A DNA stretch of 64,000 nt from Klebsiella michiganensis (GCA_000963575.1 CP011077.1:372001-436000); one strand, 5' to 3'; counted from the first letter of the stretch, positions 17,433 to 26,620 are shown. Numbers and translations are program-made. The notes: generated from the letters alone by a model not told the origin.

Positions 17433-18348
17433 GGCGGACCTCCTTGCGGTCGGTGCCATCCTGGGAACTGGCTTCCGGTTGTGGGAGATGCACGGCCGGG
17501 TCGAAGCGGTTGACCGCTGGTAGCAGCGATTGCGCCAGGCCACGCCCGCGCGTCACCAGGTACAGGACGGTCGTGTCCTCGGGCGTCCCGCGGGGACCAA
17601 GCGCCTCGTGTTGGAAGGTGGCGGTGAGGAAATCGCCTTGCAGCACGCGCGGGTCCAGGGTGATCCAGCCGCTGCTGCTGTTGGTCAGGCGCACGGCGGT
17701 CACCCACTGGTCTTCCAGACGCCACGACGCGAGCGCGACCGCGCGCACGGGCAGCGTCGGCATCAGCGTGCCGAGGTCGAGGTCACGGCGCAGGTTCACC
17801 CGCATGACGCTCGGCAGCGGCTCCACGGTGCGTAGCGGCGCGTAGAGGTTCTGTGCGGCGAAGCGCGTCAGGACAACCGGCACCGGGGTCTCGCGTCGCG
17901 CCGCTCGCGCGCCGGCCTGGTCCTGGGCGCGCGCCGGAGCTTCGTTGTCATCGCCGGGCTGATCGCCATAGCGCGCCGGGGTGCTGTTGCCCTCGACGAT
18001 GCGCACTGGTTCCAGCTCGGCTTCCCCGTCCTTGGCTGGCTCCGCCGCAATGTCCAGCAGGATCAGCGCGCCCGTGTCGGCGTCCTGCAATTGCAGCCGC
18101 GTGGGTTCGATCGGCTCGCTGGCGCGCAGGTACACCGCACCGCCCGCGCTCTGCACCCGCAGGCGCTCGCCGACGCCCGCGGGCACGCCCACGCGGACGT
18201 TGCGGTCGATAAACACGACGCGCTCCTGGCCGACCTTCAGCGGCAACGCCAGCGGCATGCGTTCCCAGCGCAGGATCTCCACCGCCTGGACAGCGGGAGC
18301 CGCGGCCACTGCCAACAGCCCCAGCAACGTGAGTACAGGATGCTTCAT
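17422..18348 (-). CDS. ICE conjugation protein, PFL_4704 family (TraK/VirB9-like)
   Basis: This 308-residue exported protein has a signal peptide (residues 1-22, AVQAVEI cleavage region) and an N-terminal beta domain with WERMPLALPLKVGQERVVF, typical of the TIGR03749 family. It is the likely outer-membrane core-complex protein equivalent to TraK/VirB9 and the partner of the TraB-like protein and lipoprotein. It overlaps the upstream TraE-like gene by 4 nt. Confidence 0.87.
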   Translation of the reverse strand: MKHPVLTLLGLLAVAAAPAVQAVEILRWERMPLALPLKVGQERVVFIDRNVRVGVPAGVGERLRVQSAGGAVYLRASEPIEPTRLQLQDADTGALILLDIAAEPAKDGEAELEPVRIVEGNSTPARYGDQPGDDNEAPARAQDQAGARAARRETPVPVVLTRFAAQNLYAPLRTVEPLPSVMRVNLRRDLDLGTLMPTLPVRAVALASWRLEDQWVTAVRLTNSSSGWITLDPRVLQGDFLTATFQHEALGPRGTPEDTTVLYLVTRGRGLAQSLLPAVNRFDPAVHLPQPEASSQDGTDRKEVRHAQ

Positions 18349-19034
18349 GGGATTTCTCCTTGAGGCGCTTGCGGAGACAGGCCGCCAGACGCCGGGCGCG
18401 TCGGCTCCGGCGTGCTGATGCGCTGGGGCGCGCCCTCATAGCAGTCGAGCGCCAGGCCGAACGGGTTGCGGGCAGGATCGACGTCCACCCGCGTGACCTT
18501 CACGGGATAGCGCACCAGAGCGCGCTTGACTTGCTCGGCGCCGTAGTACTCGTCGGCGGTGATGTCCAGCGTCACTACCCAGTCGCGGTCGGAAACCACG
18601 CGCACGCGGGCCGTGGGGTCGTCGCCGTAGCCGCGGCCGGGGATTTCGTAGATACCGCGCACGCGCTGGCGCAGCTCGCCCGTGCTGCGGCGGTAGTCGT
18701 AGTCCGCGCGCAGGAAGGCCTGGCAGGACGGGGTGAGGTACGGCGAGAGCGTGTGGAGGTTGCGCGCGTAGTCCTCTTCGCCATTCGTCGGCCAGCGGTT
18801 GAGCGTCTGGAACACGTAGAACGTGAACGCATAGACCGATTCGGGCGGCACTTCCCACCACTTCCTGGTACTGCCGGAGCGCAGGTCAGGCGGAACGTGG
18901 ATGGTCAGATCGCGCGGAGCGCTCCACCAGCCGCCACCCATGACCAGGGCGACGATGATCAGGGCACCAGTCCCCAGGCGAAGCGTCTTGATGTGCGCCT
19001 GCAGGTGGGTGATCTCGTTCTTGAAGCGGCTCAT
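18345..19034 (-). CDS. ICE conjugation protein, PFL_4703 family (TraE/VirB8-like)
   Basis: This 229-residue protein has one N-terminal membrane segment (about 20-38) and a periplasmic domain with RKWWEVPPESVYAFTFYVFQTLNRW and a central RVRGIYEIPGRGYGDD stretch, as in TIGR03746. The VirB8/TraE-like layout suggests a scaffold role in the inner membrane. The ATG at 19034 has AAGGAG upstream and overlaps the end of the TIGR03750-like gene by 4 nt. Confidence 0.87.
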   Translation of the reverse strand: MSRFKNEITHLQAHIKTLRLGTGALIIVALVMGGGWWSAPRDLTIHVPPDLRSGSTRKWWEVPPESVYAFTFYVFQTLNRWPTNGEEDYARNLHTLSPYLTPSCQAFLRADYDYRRSTGELRQRVRGIYEIPGRGYGDDPTARVRVVSDRDWVVTLDITADEYYGAEQVKRALVRYPVKVTRVDVDPARNPFGLALDCYEGAPQRISTPEPTRPASGGLSPQAPQGEIP

Positions 19035-19429
19035 CGCGCGCTCCTTCGGGTGGTCCAGAAGCCGGAACGTGAGATCAGCACATGGCCGCCCACCCAACCC
19101 GCCATCAGTGGATGACGTGTCGCAATGCGCCATTGCAGTTGCCGATACAGCCAGGTGTCGGGACGCCCGCGCTTGAGGCGGCGGAGAATGCCGCCGCCGA
19201 TAAACACGCCCAAGGCCACGCCCAGGACGACGAACGTGGGAGCTAGCGCGATCGTGCGGAACACCCACGACAGCGGCGCGCCGACCAGCAGGCCGGCGCC
19301 GCCGGACAAGCCGCAGCAGATCCACAGCTCGTCGGCGGTGAGGCCGCGCACGACAACGGGATGGCGGTTGAGCCGGTGCGGAAGGAACGTCACGGTCCCA
19401 TCCGCACGGACGTGCTGCTGCTCGGACAT
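19031..19429 (-). CDS. ICE small membrane protein (TIGR03750-like, TraL/VirB3-like)
   Basis: This 132-residue protein has two adjacent hydrophobic segments (about 33-53 and 58-80) followed by a basic region GILRRLKRGRPDTW. It matches the TIGR03750 family, placed between the pilin-like and TraE-like genes, where F-type systems have TraL. Starts at the ATG at 19429; 11 nt follow the stop of the upstream gene. Confidence 0.83.
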   Translation of the reverse strand: MSEQQHVRADGTVTFLPHRLNRHPVVVRGLTADELWICCGLSGGAGLLVGAPLSWVFRTIALAPTFVVLGVALGVFIGGGILRRLKRGRPDTWLYRQLQWRIATRHPLMAGWVGGHVLISRSGFWTTRRSAR

Positions 19430-19440
19430 ACCAGCCTCGC

Positions 19441-19800
19441 TTACAGGATGCCGGTGGCTTCGGTGAGCAGCCAGATGCCGATCACGAGCAGGACGGCGCC
19501 GATGGCGACCGTGAGGCCGAACTGGCCCCACGTCTTGCGGCCGGTGTGGATTTCCGCGTAGGTCCCGTAGGCGTGGTAGCAGACGCCGATGAACATCGAC
19601 GCCACGACCAGGAGGGCCACGAGCATGATGATGTCGTAGCCGTAGTTACGGATCGTTTCCATGATGCCGTTGCCCGTGCCGCGGGTCGGGTTCTCCAACT
19701 GCGGCAGACCCTGCGCGAACGACAGCGCGGGCAGCGCAGCGGCGCCCAAGGCCACGGCGGCGCGCTGGGCAAGACGGGAAGTGAGGATGCGGTTGTGCAT
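19441..19800 (-). CDS. ICE membrane protein, TIGR03745-like (candidate pilin subunit)
   Basis: This protein of about 119 residues has a cleavable signal (hydrophobic residues 12-30, SFAQG) and two further hydrophobic segments, the size and topology of a conjugative pilin or VirB2-like subunit. It matches TIGR03745. I chose the ATG at 19800 over that at 19806 because AAAGG then has a workable spacing. The pilin role is inferred from topology and position. Confidence 0.8.
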   Translation of the reverse strand: MHNRILTSRLAQRAAVALGAAALPALSFAQGLPQLENPTRGTGNGIMETIRNYGYDIIMLVALLVVASMFIGVCYHAYGTYAEIHTGRKTWGQFGLTVAIGAVLLVIGIWLLTEATGIL

Positions 19801-19816
19801 GGTCATGCCTTTCAGG

Positions 19817-20050
19817 TCAGGAGAGGAGGAAGAAAGTCAGGACGAGGTACATCGCGACGAATCGGATGCAGACGCCGAGGAACTGGCGTTGGTTGAGGCG
19901 GCTCTCGGACCACCCCACGTAGGCCGTTCGCATGGCCCAAACGCCCCAGACGAGCAGGACCGCGAACACGACGCCGACCAGGACGGTCGCCATCGCTGAA
20001 GGTGCGATGCCGCTGTTGGCTTGAAATGCCGAGACCTGGGCGCCGTTCAT
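19817..20050 (-). CDS. ICE small membrane protein (TIGR03758-like)
   Basis: This 77-residue protein has two hydrophobic segments (about 20-42 and 57-77), like pilin-sized TIGR03758 proteins of this ICE family. Its start overlaps the end of the RAQPRD gene by 4 nt. With the next gene it forms a pair of small membrane proteins of the mating apparatus; which of them is the pilin cannot be told. Confidence 0.8.
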   Translation of the reverse strand: MNGAQVSAFQANSGIAPSAMATVLVGVVFAVLLVWGVWAMRTAYVGWSESRLNQRQFLGVCIRFVAMYLVLTFFLLS

Positions 20051-20430
20051 GGCTTGCCCTCCGCGGTCGTCGGCGGTGATGGCGGGACGACCCGCTCCGT
20101 GCGGTAGTCGCCGGTCAATTCGGACGGGTCGCGCGGCTGGGCGCGCGACGGTGTGAGATGGGCCTGGATGCCGGCGCGCACGCGCGCCAGGTCAGCCAGC
20201 AGCCTCGGGTAGTCGAAGTGGTAGCGCTCGCCCGGCTGGATGGGGGCATGCGCGGCGCTGTCGGTGACCGTGTGCTCCAGCGCGTCGAGTTGGCGCAGCG
20301 CTGCGACCAGCTCCTGACGCTGCGCTGGGGACTCGGCCAACGCCATCGAGGACTGGCCCAACACAAGGACCGTCACGAGAAAAGTGGGCACGCCGCGATG
20401 CGCGGCGCGCAGCCAGATCGGAGCCAACAT
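20047..20430 (-). CDS. RAQPRD-family ICE protein
   Basis: This 127-residue exported protein carries the name-giving motif RAQPRDPSEL (about residues 94-103), after a signal peptide (about 14-32, ALAESP) and a helical region with HFDYPRLLADLARVRAGI. TIGR01690 proteins are found in nearly all ICEs of this family just upstream of the small membrane proteins. Function unknown. It opens the operon running down to the DsbA-like gene; the CAAACAA motif lies about 60-70 nt upstream. Confidence 0.88.
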   Translation of the reverse strand: MLAPIWLRAAHRGVPTFLVTVLVLGQSSMALAESPAQRQELVAALRQLDALEHTVTDSAAHAPIQPGERYHFDYPRLLADLARVRAGIQAHLTPSRAQPRDPSELTGDYRTERVVPPSPPTTAEGKP

Positions 20431-20488
20431 CGCGCCATTCCTGTGTGATCAGCAATGGCTAGATCGTGGAGATCAGGGCTGTTTCAGG

Positions 20489-20502
20489 CCGCAAACAATA
20501 GG
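20489..20502 (-). promoter_or_regulatory. CAAACAAT motif before the RAQPRD operon
   Basis: Plus strand CCGCAAACAATAGG; 59-72 nt upstream of the RAQPRD start. Same core as at 11161, 26621 and 47650. Confidence 0.45.
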
Positions 20503-20528
20503 AACCTGCGGATGACCGGATTGATCGG

Positions 20529-21278
20529 CTAGAGGTACTTCTTGAAGCTGCCCGCAGTCAGGCTCACGGCCAGTCCCAGCAAGGCGGCGCTCGGCAACAG
20601 GATCAGCAATGGATGCACCGAGATCGGCAGTGCCAGGTACGTGATCCACGGCAGCACGGCCAGGGGCATAAGGCTGGCTTTCGCGCGGTGGTAGATGAAC
20701 CCGGATTCGCGGCCCGCGCCGAACCTGCGCACGTCGCGTCGTACCAGACCATCAATCAGACCGACGAAAGCGGCCGTGAAGATCAGCGGCAGCGTGAGCA
20801 CCAGGACCAGCAGGCGCACTAGGAAGGTCAGCGTCGTGAAGGCCGCGGCGATCAGGTAGCTCTCGGCCCAGACATAGACTTGGCTGATGTAGTAGCGGAA
20901 GTTGCGCGCCTGCTCGTGGCTGGGTGCGCGGACGCGCTCGGCGGTCTGGCTCATGCGCGCCAGCAGCCCGGAGCGAACAAACACCCATTCGTAGCCTGTA
21001 TCCACCAACTCGTGCGCTGTGCGCCCCGGCTCCTGCACGACCACGCTGCGCGTGAAGTGGCTGGACAGGTGTCCAAGCTCGTACTGCAACATCTGCTGGG
21101 AATGGCGCCAGCCCTGGTCCTTCCAGAACAGGTGCATGCCGACGCACTCCACCACGATCGAGAACAGCAGCGAGCCGATCAGCACTCCAAGCAAGCGAAA
21201 CGGCAAGGTGACGGTGCCGACGATCAGGCCCTGGCGCTGGTTCTGCTCCCGCTGCGCGGTCGATGCGGCGTCCTTCAT
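20529..21278 (-). CDS. ICE membrane protein, PFL_4697 family
   Basis: This 249-residue inner-membrane protein has hydrophobic segments at about 24-46, 145-175 and two near the C-terminus (200-245), with FTRSVVVQEPGRTAHELVDTG in the periplasmic loop. It matches TIGR03747. It is the last gene of the PilL-to-TraD operon and overlaps the TraD stop by 4 nt. It probably works with the coupling protein. Confidence 0.85.
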   Translation of the reverse strand: MKDAASTAQREQNQRQGLIVGTVTLPFRLLGVLIGSLLFSIVVECVGMHLFWKDQGWRHSQQMLQYELGHLSSHFTRSVVVQEPGRTAHELVDTGYEWVFVRSGLLARMSQTAERVRAPSHEQARNFRYYISQVYVWAESYLIAAAFTTLTFLVRLLVLVLTLPLIFTAAFVGLIDGLVRRDVRRFGAGRESGFIYHRAKASLMPLAVLPWITYLALPISVHPLLILLPSAALLGLAVSLTAGSFKKYL

Positions 21279-23464
21279 GGCGCGGCCTCGTCGGCATTGT
21301 GGTCGGTGGCGGTGGCCACCGCAGCAGACTCGGCTGGAGCCGCATCATCCAGCAGGTCATCGGGCAAGGCCGCATTCTGCAAGGTCGGGGAACTGGTGAA
21401 CTCCCACCACTGCGTAGCCTCGCTGTAGCTCTGGCGCATGTACCCCGCCAGTTGTTGCAGGTCCGCCGGCATCACTTCATCCGGGTCTGGTATCGGCAGC
21501 GGCATGCGAACCTTCCAAAGCTGGCCGCCCTGCAGCAGCGCGAAGCACTGGCCTTTGGGCAGGCCGACTACGTGCGATGGCTCGATCATCGGCACGCTGG
21601 ACATGCTGATGCGGTCCTGGGTGTTCGACGTGAAATCCGTCGCGCCGCGGATGTCCGAACTGTCGGTTGCCCCTGAGACGATGGTAGTGGTATAGACCTC
21701 GACCTTCGGCAACTGCCGCGTCAGCAGTTCGGCGGTGGCCGTCTCGCGCACGCGCAGCATGAACAGGTTGTTGAAGTTGCCGATCACCTGGCCAGCTTTC
21801 GCGCGGTTGCCGATGCGGGCCTCGATGTCCGAGAGGGTCTGCGTGTACGCGGTGACTTGCAGCCCGGCGCCGCCGCCTTTGTTGATAAGCGGCACGAATT
21901 CGTCACCCATGAGTTCATTGAATTCGTCCGCATGGACGTTGATCGGCACGCGCGCGCCAGCAGAGGCGTCCGGCAGGCCATCGTCGATCCCGTGCTTGTA
22001 GATATGGCCCGCCACCGAAACCAGGTCGGAGAACATGGAGTTCCCGACCGCTGCGGCAACCTCGGCGTCGGACAGCGCGTCCAGTCCCACATAGACGATG
22101 GCGCGCTTCCTGATGACTTGCATCCAATCGAAGATCGGGCGCGGGTCGGCCAGGTCGGAATAGTTCGGTGCCAGGAGCTGCGCGATCTTGCCGCTCGTGA
22201 GCTTTTCCAACAACGGCAGCAATGACGCGACGATCTTGTCGAAGTAGGTCTTGTCGTACCGAACTGCCGAGCGCAGTCCGTCGAGCACCGGGTCGTAGTT
22301 GCGCGCCTGGGAGAGATACTGCTCCAGCGCAACCACGCGCTTCTCGCGCCCGATCATGTTGCGCGGAATGTTCTTCTCGTTGAGCTTGGCCTCGATCTGG
22401 ACGATCACCTCCCAGGCCTTGGGCTCGGTCTTGGCGAAGTAGTGCTGGGCGTACTCGATAAACAGCGCGTCGATGTTGATGACGTGCCGCTGGATCAGCA
22501 TGTAGTCCGGGCGCTGTCCCAGTTCCACTAGGGCACGGGCAATGATGTTGACGAAGCGCCACGCGAACTCCCTGAAGGCCGCGCTATTGCCTTCACCGGA
22601 GAGTTGCCCTGCGATACGGGTGGCGACTTCCGAGATGCGACCGAATCGGCCCACCGCGTTGTAGCGGGCGCTAATCTCCGGCCAGCCCAAGTGGAAGATG
22701 TAAAACTCGCCTTCACGGCCCGCGCGCTTGGCCTCGACATACATGCGCTTCAAGAGGTCCGCATCCCCTTTGGGGTCGATGACGATCACGACTTCGTGTT
22801 CGCCGGCAGCGCTCTTGCGGCGGATGTCCTGGGTCACGAACAACTCGGCCAGTCGCGTCTTGCCCACGCGCGTGGTGCCCAGCACCAGCGAGTGCCCGAC
22901 ACGCTCGCCGAGCGGTAGGCTGACGTCCACCTCGTCCGGTTCGATGCCGTGCAGGCGTGGCAGGCCGCCCACAGGCGGCAGCGGACGCACCGGGTTGAAA
23001 GGCACATCCCAGCCCGTGAGCGCGGACAGCCGGGATAGCGGGAACGGCGCGAACTCCAGCCGCTCCTCCAGTCGCCGTGCCAGCCGGTAGGCAGGCGTCG
23101 GCTCGACGTATCGGCGGAACTCCGGCCGGTACGTCTGCATCAGCCTATGGGTGTGTTTTTGTTCCCACAGGAACCCGCGCCCGATGAAAAGCCGCTGCTG
23201 GCTGACGGGCACGTCCTTGCTCGTCATCACGTAGCGCGACAGGCGGCGGATGTTGCGCCGGTAGCGCAGGATCACGCGGGCATCGCGGTAGCGGATCGCG
23301 CCATAGGCGCCGAACGCCAAGGCGCTGCCGACGCCCATGGCCGGGCTCAGCGCGAGCGACCATGGGGCCACCAGGGACAGAAACGCGGCGCCTGCACACG
23401 CTGCGACGGTGTATAGCTCCACCGCTGGGCGTAGCAGAACCTCGACCGGCTGTTTCCCCGACAT
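21275..23464 (-). CDS. traD: type IV coupling protein TraD (SXT/TOL-type)
   Basis: This 729-residue coupling protein links the relaxase-DNA complex to the secretion channel. Two N-terminal membrane segments (about 14-55) are followed by an NTPase domain with Walker A LGTTRVGKTRLAE (about residue 193) and a later FNELMGDEFVPLINKGG stretch of the coupling-protein fold. It matches TIGR03754. Length and motifs are complete. Confidence 0.92.
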   Translation of the reverse strand: MSGKQPVEVLLRPAVELYTVAACAGAAFLSLVAPWSLALSPAMGVGSALAFGAYGAIRYRDARVILRYRRNIRRLSRYVMTSKDVPVSQQRLFIGRGFLWEQKHTHRLMQTYRPEFRRYVEPTPAYRLARRLEERLEFAPFPLSRLSALTGWDVPFNPVRPLPPVGGLPRLHGIEPDEVDVSLPLGERVGHSLVLGTTRVGKTRLAELFVTQDIRRKSAAGEHEVVIVIDPKGDADLLKRMYVEAKRAGREGEFYIFHLGWPEISARYNAVGRFGRISEVATRIAGQLSGEGNSAAFREFAWRFVNIIARALVELGQRPDYMLIQRHVINIDALFIEYAQHYFAKTEPKAWEVIVQIEAKLNEKNIPRNMIGREKRVVALEQYLSQARNYDPVLDGLRSAVRYDKTYFDKIVASLLPLLEKLTSGKIAQLLAPNYSDLADPRPIFDWMQVIRKRAIVYVGLDALSDAEVAAAVGNSMFSDLVSVAGHIYKHGIDDGLPDASAGARVPINVHADEFNELMGDEFVPLINKGGGAGLQVTAYTQTLSDIEARIGNRAKAGQVIGNFNNLFMLRVRETATAELLTRQLPKVEVYTTTIVSGATDSSDIRGATDFTSNTQDRISMSSVPMIEPSHVVGLPKGQCFALLQGGQLWKVRMPLPIPDPDEVMPADLQQLAGYMRQSYSEATQWWEFTSSPTLQNAALPDDLLDDAAPAESAAVATATDHNADEAAP

Positions 23465-23468
23465 GGCT

Positions 23469-24008
23469 TCATTGCTCGATGCCGGTGGCCGTGATCAGCG
23501 CCGGGTAGTGCCGCAGGCCCAGGCGATCGGCCAGGTCGTCTCCGGCTACGGGCGCAAGCGGCACGCCCGGCACCAGGGCACGCAGCCGTGCCAGGCCCTG
23601 CGCGGTCTCGACATTGACCACCAAGCCGACCGCGCCGCGTTCGCGCAAAGCAACGCTGCGGCGCTGCAACCAGGCCCGGGAGGCGTCGTCGTCGCCGATG
23701 ACCACGAACGGCCGCAGGCCGGGCGCTTCGATCACGCGCCGCGCGACGGTGCCGGGCGTGAGCTTGGCGCTGCGCACCGGCAGCATCGCTGTCTCGTCCG
23801 CGGGTGTGGCGGGAACCTGTGGCGTCGGAATGGGGGGACGGGCCGGGACATCGGCGCGCGGCTGGAGGTTGAGGGCCTCGTAGTACGGCAGCGCCGACGT
23901 GCCACCGCGATCTTCGACCACGATCAGCGGATCGCCGGCACGCGATGCCAGCGGCAGTCCTGCCAGCAGCACAAGCAGGCCCCGCAGGGCCAGATGGGAT
24001 TTCGTCAT
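23469..24008 (-). CDS. ICE conjugation protein, PFL_4695 family
   Basis: This 179-residue exported protein (signal peptide about 8-24, ASRAGD) has a C-terminal alpha/beta domain (VGLVVNVETAQGLARLRAL, LGLRHYPALITATGIEQ) like TIGR03765. Function unknown; it always sits next to traD. It starts 4 nt inside the transglycosylase gene end. Confidence 0.85.
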   Translation of the reverse strand: MTKSHLALRGLLVLLAGLPLASRAGDPLIVVEDRGGTSALPYYEALNLQPRADVPARPPIPTPQVPATPADETAMLPVRSAKLTPGTVARRVIEAPGLRPFVVIGDDDASRAWLQRRSVALRERGAVGLVVNVETAQGLARLRALVPGVPLAPVAGDDLADRLGLRHYPALITATGIEQ

Positions 24009-24610
24009 GGGGAAGTCTCCTGGCGCGCGGCGAGCACCGCCGCGTTTGGACGTGCGCCCTGCACACGCGCGAGATGGCGCGACACGCTGCGCCGGTAGCG
24101 GGCGGCGGGTTCGCCGCCCGCAGGACGGTGGTAGCGGCCGATCGCGAGCAGCCAGTCTTCGCCGGACGTGTGCTGCTCGTTCAGGATTTCAGCGGCGATG
24201 GCGAGGTTGCGATACGGGTCCAGCAGGTCACACGCGCTGGTGAAGCGGTGCTTGTGGTAGCCGAGGTTGATCTGGCCCAGGCCTGCATCGATGCGCGTGT
24301 GAGGCGTGGCGCGCATTGCCTGTTGCAAGCCCGAGCAGGCATCGGCGCGCGTGGCAAAGCGGCGCGACTGGCCGGCGACATTGAGGGACCACGGCCACGG
24401 GACGATGCGCCCGTTGCGTCGAACTCCGCTCTCCTGCAAGGCCACGGCGTAGAGCACGGTCGAGGGGATGCCCGCCCGCTGGGCGGCGAGCTGGTAGGCG
24501 GGTGGCGGAATCTCCTGGGCATGGGCGGCGCAGGCGCACAGGCCGGTAGCGAGCACCAGTGCGCGCAAGAGCTGCGAGACGGAGGTGGCCGCTACGGCTG
24601 GCGCTGCCAT
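24005..24610 (-). CDS. lytic transglycosylase (SLT domain)
   Basis: This 201-residue periplasmic murein hydrolase opens the cell wall for the secretion channel. After a signal peptide (about 12-31, AHAQE) come the SLT motifs ALQESG with the catalytic Glu, GLGQINL, and the late AIGRYHRPAG tyrosine region. It overlaps the PFL_4693 gene by 19 nt. It is the VirB1-like component of the system. Confidence 0.9.
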   Translation of the reverse strand: MAAPAVAATSVSQLLRALVLATGLCACAAHAQEIPPPAYQLAAQRAGIPSTVLYAVALQESGVRRNGRIVPWPWSLNVAGQSRRFATRADACSGLQQAMRATPHTRIDAGLGQINLGYHKHRFTSACDLLDPYRNLAIAAEILNEQHTSGEDWLLAIGRYHRPAGGEPAARYRRSVSRHLARVQGARPNAAVLAARQETSP

Positions 24611-25317
24611 TGGCCGTTCACCTCGCGCACAGTCGCGGGCAAGTCACCGGGCAGGCCCAGCGACAGCCAGCGGCCACCGTCGTGGTTGAGGGTAATGCTG
24701 CCGCTGCGCACGCGTGCCGGGTCGATCTGCGCGCGCTTGGCCCAGTCGCGGATGCGTGCGTCGTCCTGGCGGCTGCCCACCATATACAGGTCGAACTCGG
24801 CACCCGAGGATTGCAGCCGCTGCACGAGCTGCCCACAGACCGCGCAGCCGTCCTTGACGAACACCGCCATGCGACCGCTGCCGCGCGCGGTGCCGGTGCC
24901 CGGCCCGTCGTCGGGCAGGTTCACGCGCTGCATGCCGGGGTTCAGGCGCTGCCAGGCTTCGTCGTAGGCACGTTGGTAGGCGAGCAGCTTCTCGACGCGG
25001 CGTGCCTCGACTTGCACCTGCAGCTCTGCATAGCGCCGCCGTTCTTCGTCGGTGCGTGCCTCGATGCCTAGGGCAGACAGCGGGTCCAGGTTGGGCGAGT
25101 AGATGCCCAGCGGCCCATCCATCAGCTCGCGGTAGCGCGCCCATTCCTGGGGTTGGAGGCCCCAGTTGCTTGCTACTCGGTCGTCCAGGACGCGGGCGGC
25201 CAGCGGGCGCTCCTGGCTCTGCGCATTGCGGGCGGGAGCTGTGGCTGGCTGCTGCGCCCACGCGGGCCACTGGACTGAAGCCAGCAGGAGTGCGGAAAGG
25301 ATGATCGACGGCTTCAT
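24592..25317 (-). CDS. ICE conjugation protein, PFL_4693 family, thioredoxin-like C-terminus
   Basis: This 241-residue exported protein (signal peptide 1-21, PAWAQQ) matches TIGR03759. The middle is a helical region; the C-terminal part has a thioredoxin-like stretch FVKDGCAVCGQLVQRL with a CAVC pair and later LYMVGSRQDDARIRDWA. This suggests a redox or disulfide-handling role beside the DsbA-like protein. The ATG at 25317 gives the signal peptide directly; the frame is open further upstream without support. Confidence 0.85.
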   Translation of the reverse strand: MKPSIILSALLLASVQWPAWAQQPATAPARNAQSQERPLAARVLDDRVASNWGLQPQEWARYRELMDGPLGIYSPNLDPLSALGIEARTDEERRRYAELQVQVEARRVEKLLAYQRAYDEAWQRLNPGMQRVNLPDDGPGTGTARGSGRMAVFVKDGCAVCGQLVQRLQSSGAEFDLYMVGSRQDDARIRDWAKRAQIDPARVRSGSITLNHDGGRWLSLGLPGDLPATVREVNGQWQRQP

Positions 25318-25331
25318 GTCGTGTGCTCCGA

Positions 25332-25973
25332 TCAGGGAATCGCCACGCGACGGGTCTGGTCGCCGGCTTGGAACACCGCGGCGCTGCCATCGATTGCCTG
25401 CAAGCGCCATGGACCGACCGCATCACCGGGCAGCAGCACCTGTAGCTGGTCGGGCGTAGAGTTTCCACTGCTCGGCACGACGGACACGCTGAGCTGGCCG
25501 GCGCGCAGTTCGGCGCCGACGATGCGGAACGGCAGTGGCGGCGGTTCAGGCTTGGCGGCGGGCTTGCTCGATGTGCGCGGCTGGGTGGGTGTTGCTGCAC
25601 GCGCGGCGGTCTGGCGCGTCTTGATCTGCTCGATCTCCGCGCGCAGCGCCTGAAGGTCGTCGGCGGCTGCGTAGCTGCTCAATGTTTTCTCAACCTGGGA
25701 AGCGCGTGCTTCCAGGATTTGGCGGGTTTCTTTGAGGTCCGCCGCCGTTGCGACAGGCGGACGCTGCTGGATGGTTCCGATGGTCTCAGCCAGGGCCACC
25801 GTCTGCGCTTCGAGGCGTTGCAAACGGGAGTCGAGCCGTTTCTCGTCGGCCTGGTCGCTCATCGCCTGGTAGCCGAGGGCCACGATGACGCTGAGACCGA
25901 GCAGCCAGAGCCAGAGCAGGCTTTGCATCACCACGGCGACAGCCGGGCGCCGCGAAGATTGGGGAGTGTTCAT
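25332..25973 (-). CDS. ICE membrane-anchored coiled-coil protein, unknown
   Basis: This 213-residue protein has one N-terminal membrane segment (about 14-33), a coiled-coil stalk (about 40-125), a Pro/Ala/Lys linker and a small C-terminal beta domain (FRIVGAELRAGQLSVSVVP). The layout resembles a pilus-assembly protein that reaches across the periplasm. It overlaps the PilL-like gene end by 4 nt (ATGA). Function not known. Confidence 0.75.
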   Translation of the reverse strand: MNTPQSSRRPAVAVVMQSLLWLWLLGLSVIVALGYQAMSDQADEKRLDSRLQRLEAQTVALAETIGTIQQRPPVATAADLKETRQILEARASQVEKTLSSYAAADDLQALRAEIEQIKTRQTAARAATPTQPRTSSKPAAKPEPPPLPFRIVGAELRAGQLSVSVVPSSGNSTPDQLQVLLPGDAVGPWRLQAIDGSAAVFQAGDQTRRVAIP

Positions 25974-26569
25974 GGCTGGCCGCCTGGAATGGAGGGCATC
26001 AGTGGGAAGGTCTGCACCGCATCGGCGGCGGCCGGTTCGGGCATTGGTTCGATGGCCACGCTGTCGCCGGGCCGCTCGAAGCAAATCTGTCGTGCGCGGT
26101 CATCCGCGTGCAGTTCCCAGGCCGGACCAGCCAGGGTGAGCAGCGCGTCGCGCAAAGTCATGGGACCGAGATGCAGGTGCGCCGCCGGCAGCGGCAGTGC
26201 ATACAACTCGATCACGGCATGTGCTGTTTGACACAGGCTGTAGCCGCTGCGTTTGAGCACATGCCGCAGCCCATCGCCGACCGTGACGCGGGCATCCGCC
26301 GGCATCGAAACATCGATGGTCTGCAACAGCAGGTCGCGCTGCGCCGCCGTGGGGGCCAGCTCGACCAACGTGTAGCGCCCGTAGCGCACAACGGGGATGT
26401 ACTCGGGTGCTTCGGGTTCGGGCGCGGTCGAGACTTCCTCGAAGGCATCGGGTGCGTGCGGTGCAGTCGTTGTCGCGCAGCCGCCAGCCAGTACCAACCA
26501 AAGCAGGCCGAGAAATCCCGCCAGCAGGCGGCGTTCGGGATGGTGAAACCACGGTGGAGAGGGGCACAT
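25970..26569 (-). CDS. pilL: PilL N-terminal-like lipoprotein
   Basis: This 199-residue protein has a lipoprotein-type signal (hydrophobic 15-29, LAGGC) and a C-terminal domain with DGLRHVLKRSGYSLC and PMTLRDALLTLAGPAWEL, the secretin-associated N-domain found in PilL/TcpQ-like proteins (TIGR03748). In this ICE family it opens the operon PilL-4693-SLT-4695-TraD-4697. The CAAACAATGCG motif lies 52-69 nt upstream. Confidence 0.82.
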   Translation of the reverse strand: MCPSPPWFHHPERRLLAGFLGLLWLVLAGGCATTTAPHAPDAFEEVSTAPEPEAPEYIPVVRYGRYTLVELAPTAAQRDLLLQTIDVSMPADARVTVGDGLRHVLKRSGYSLCQTAHAVIELYALPLPAAHLHLGPMTLRDALLTLAGPAWELHADDRARQICFERPGDSVAIEPMPEPAAADAVQTFPLMPSIPGGQP

Positions 26570-26620
26570 GGCGCGTCGTCCTGAAACATCGAGCCCTCAC
26601 CATCGCCGCTCGGGTCACGA

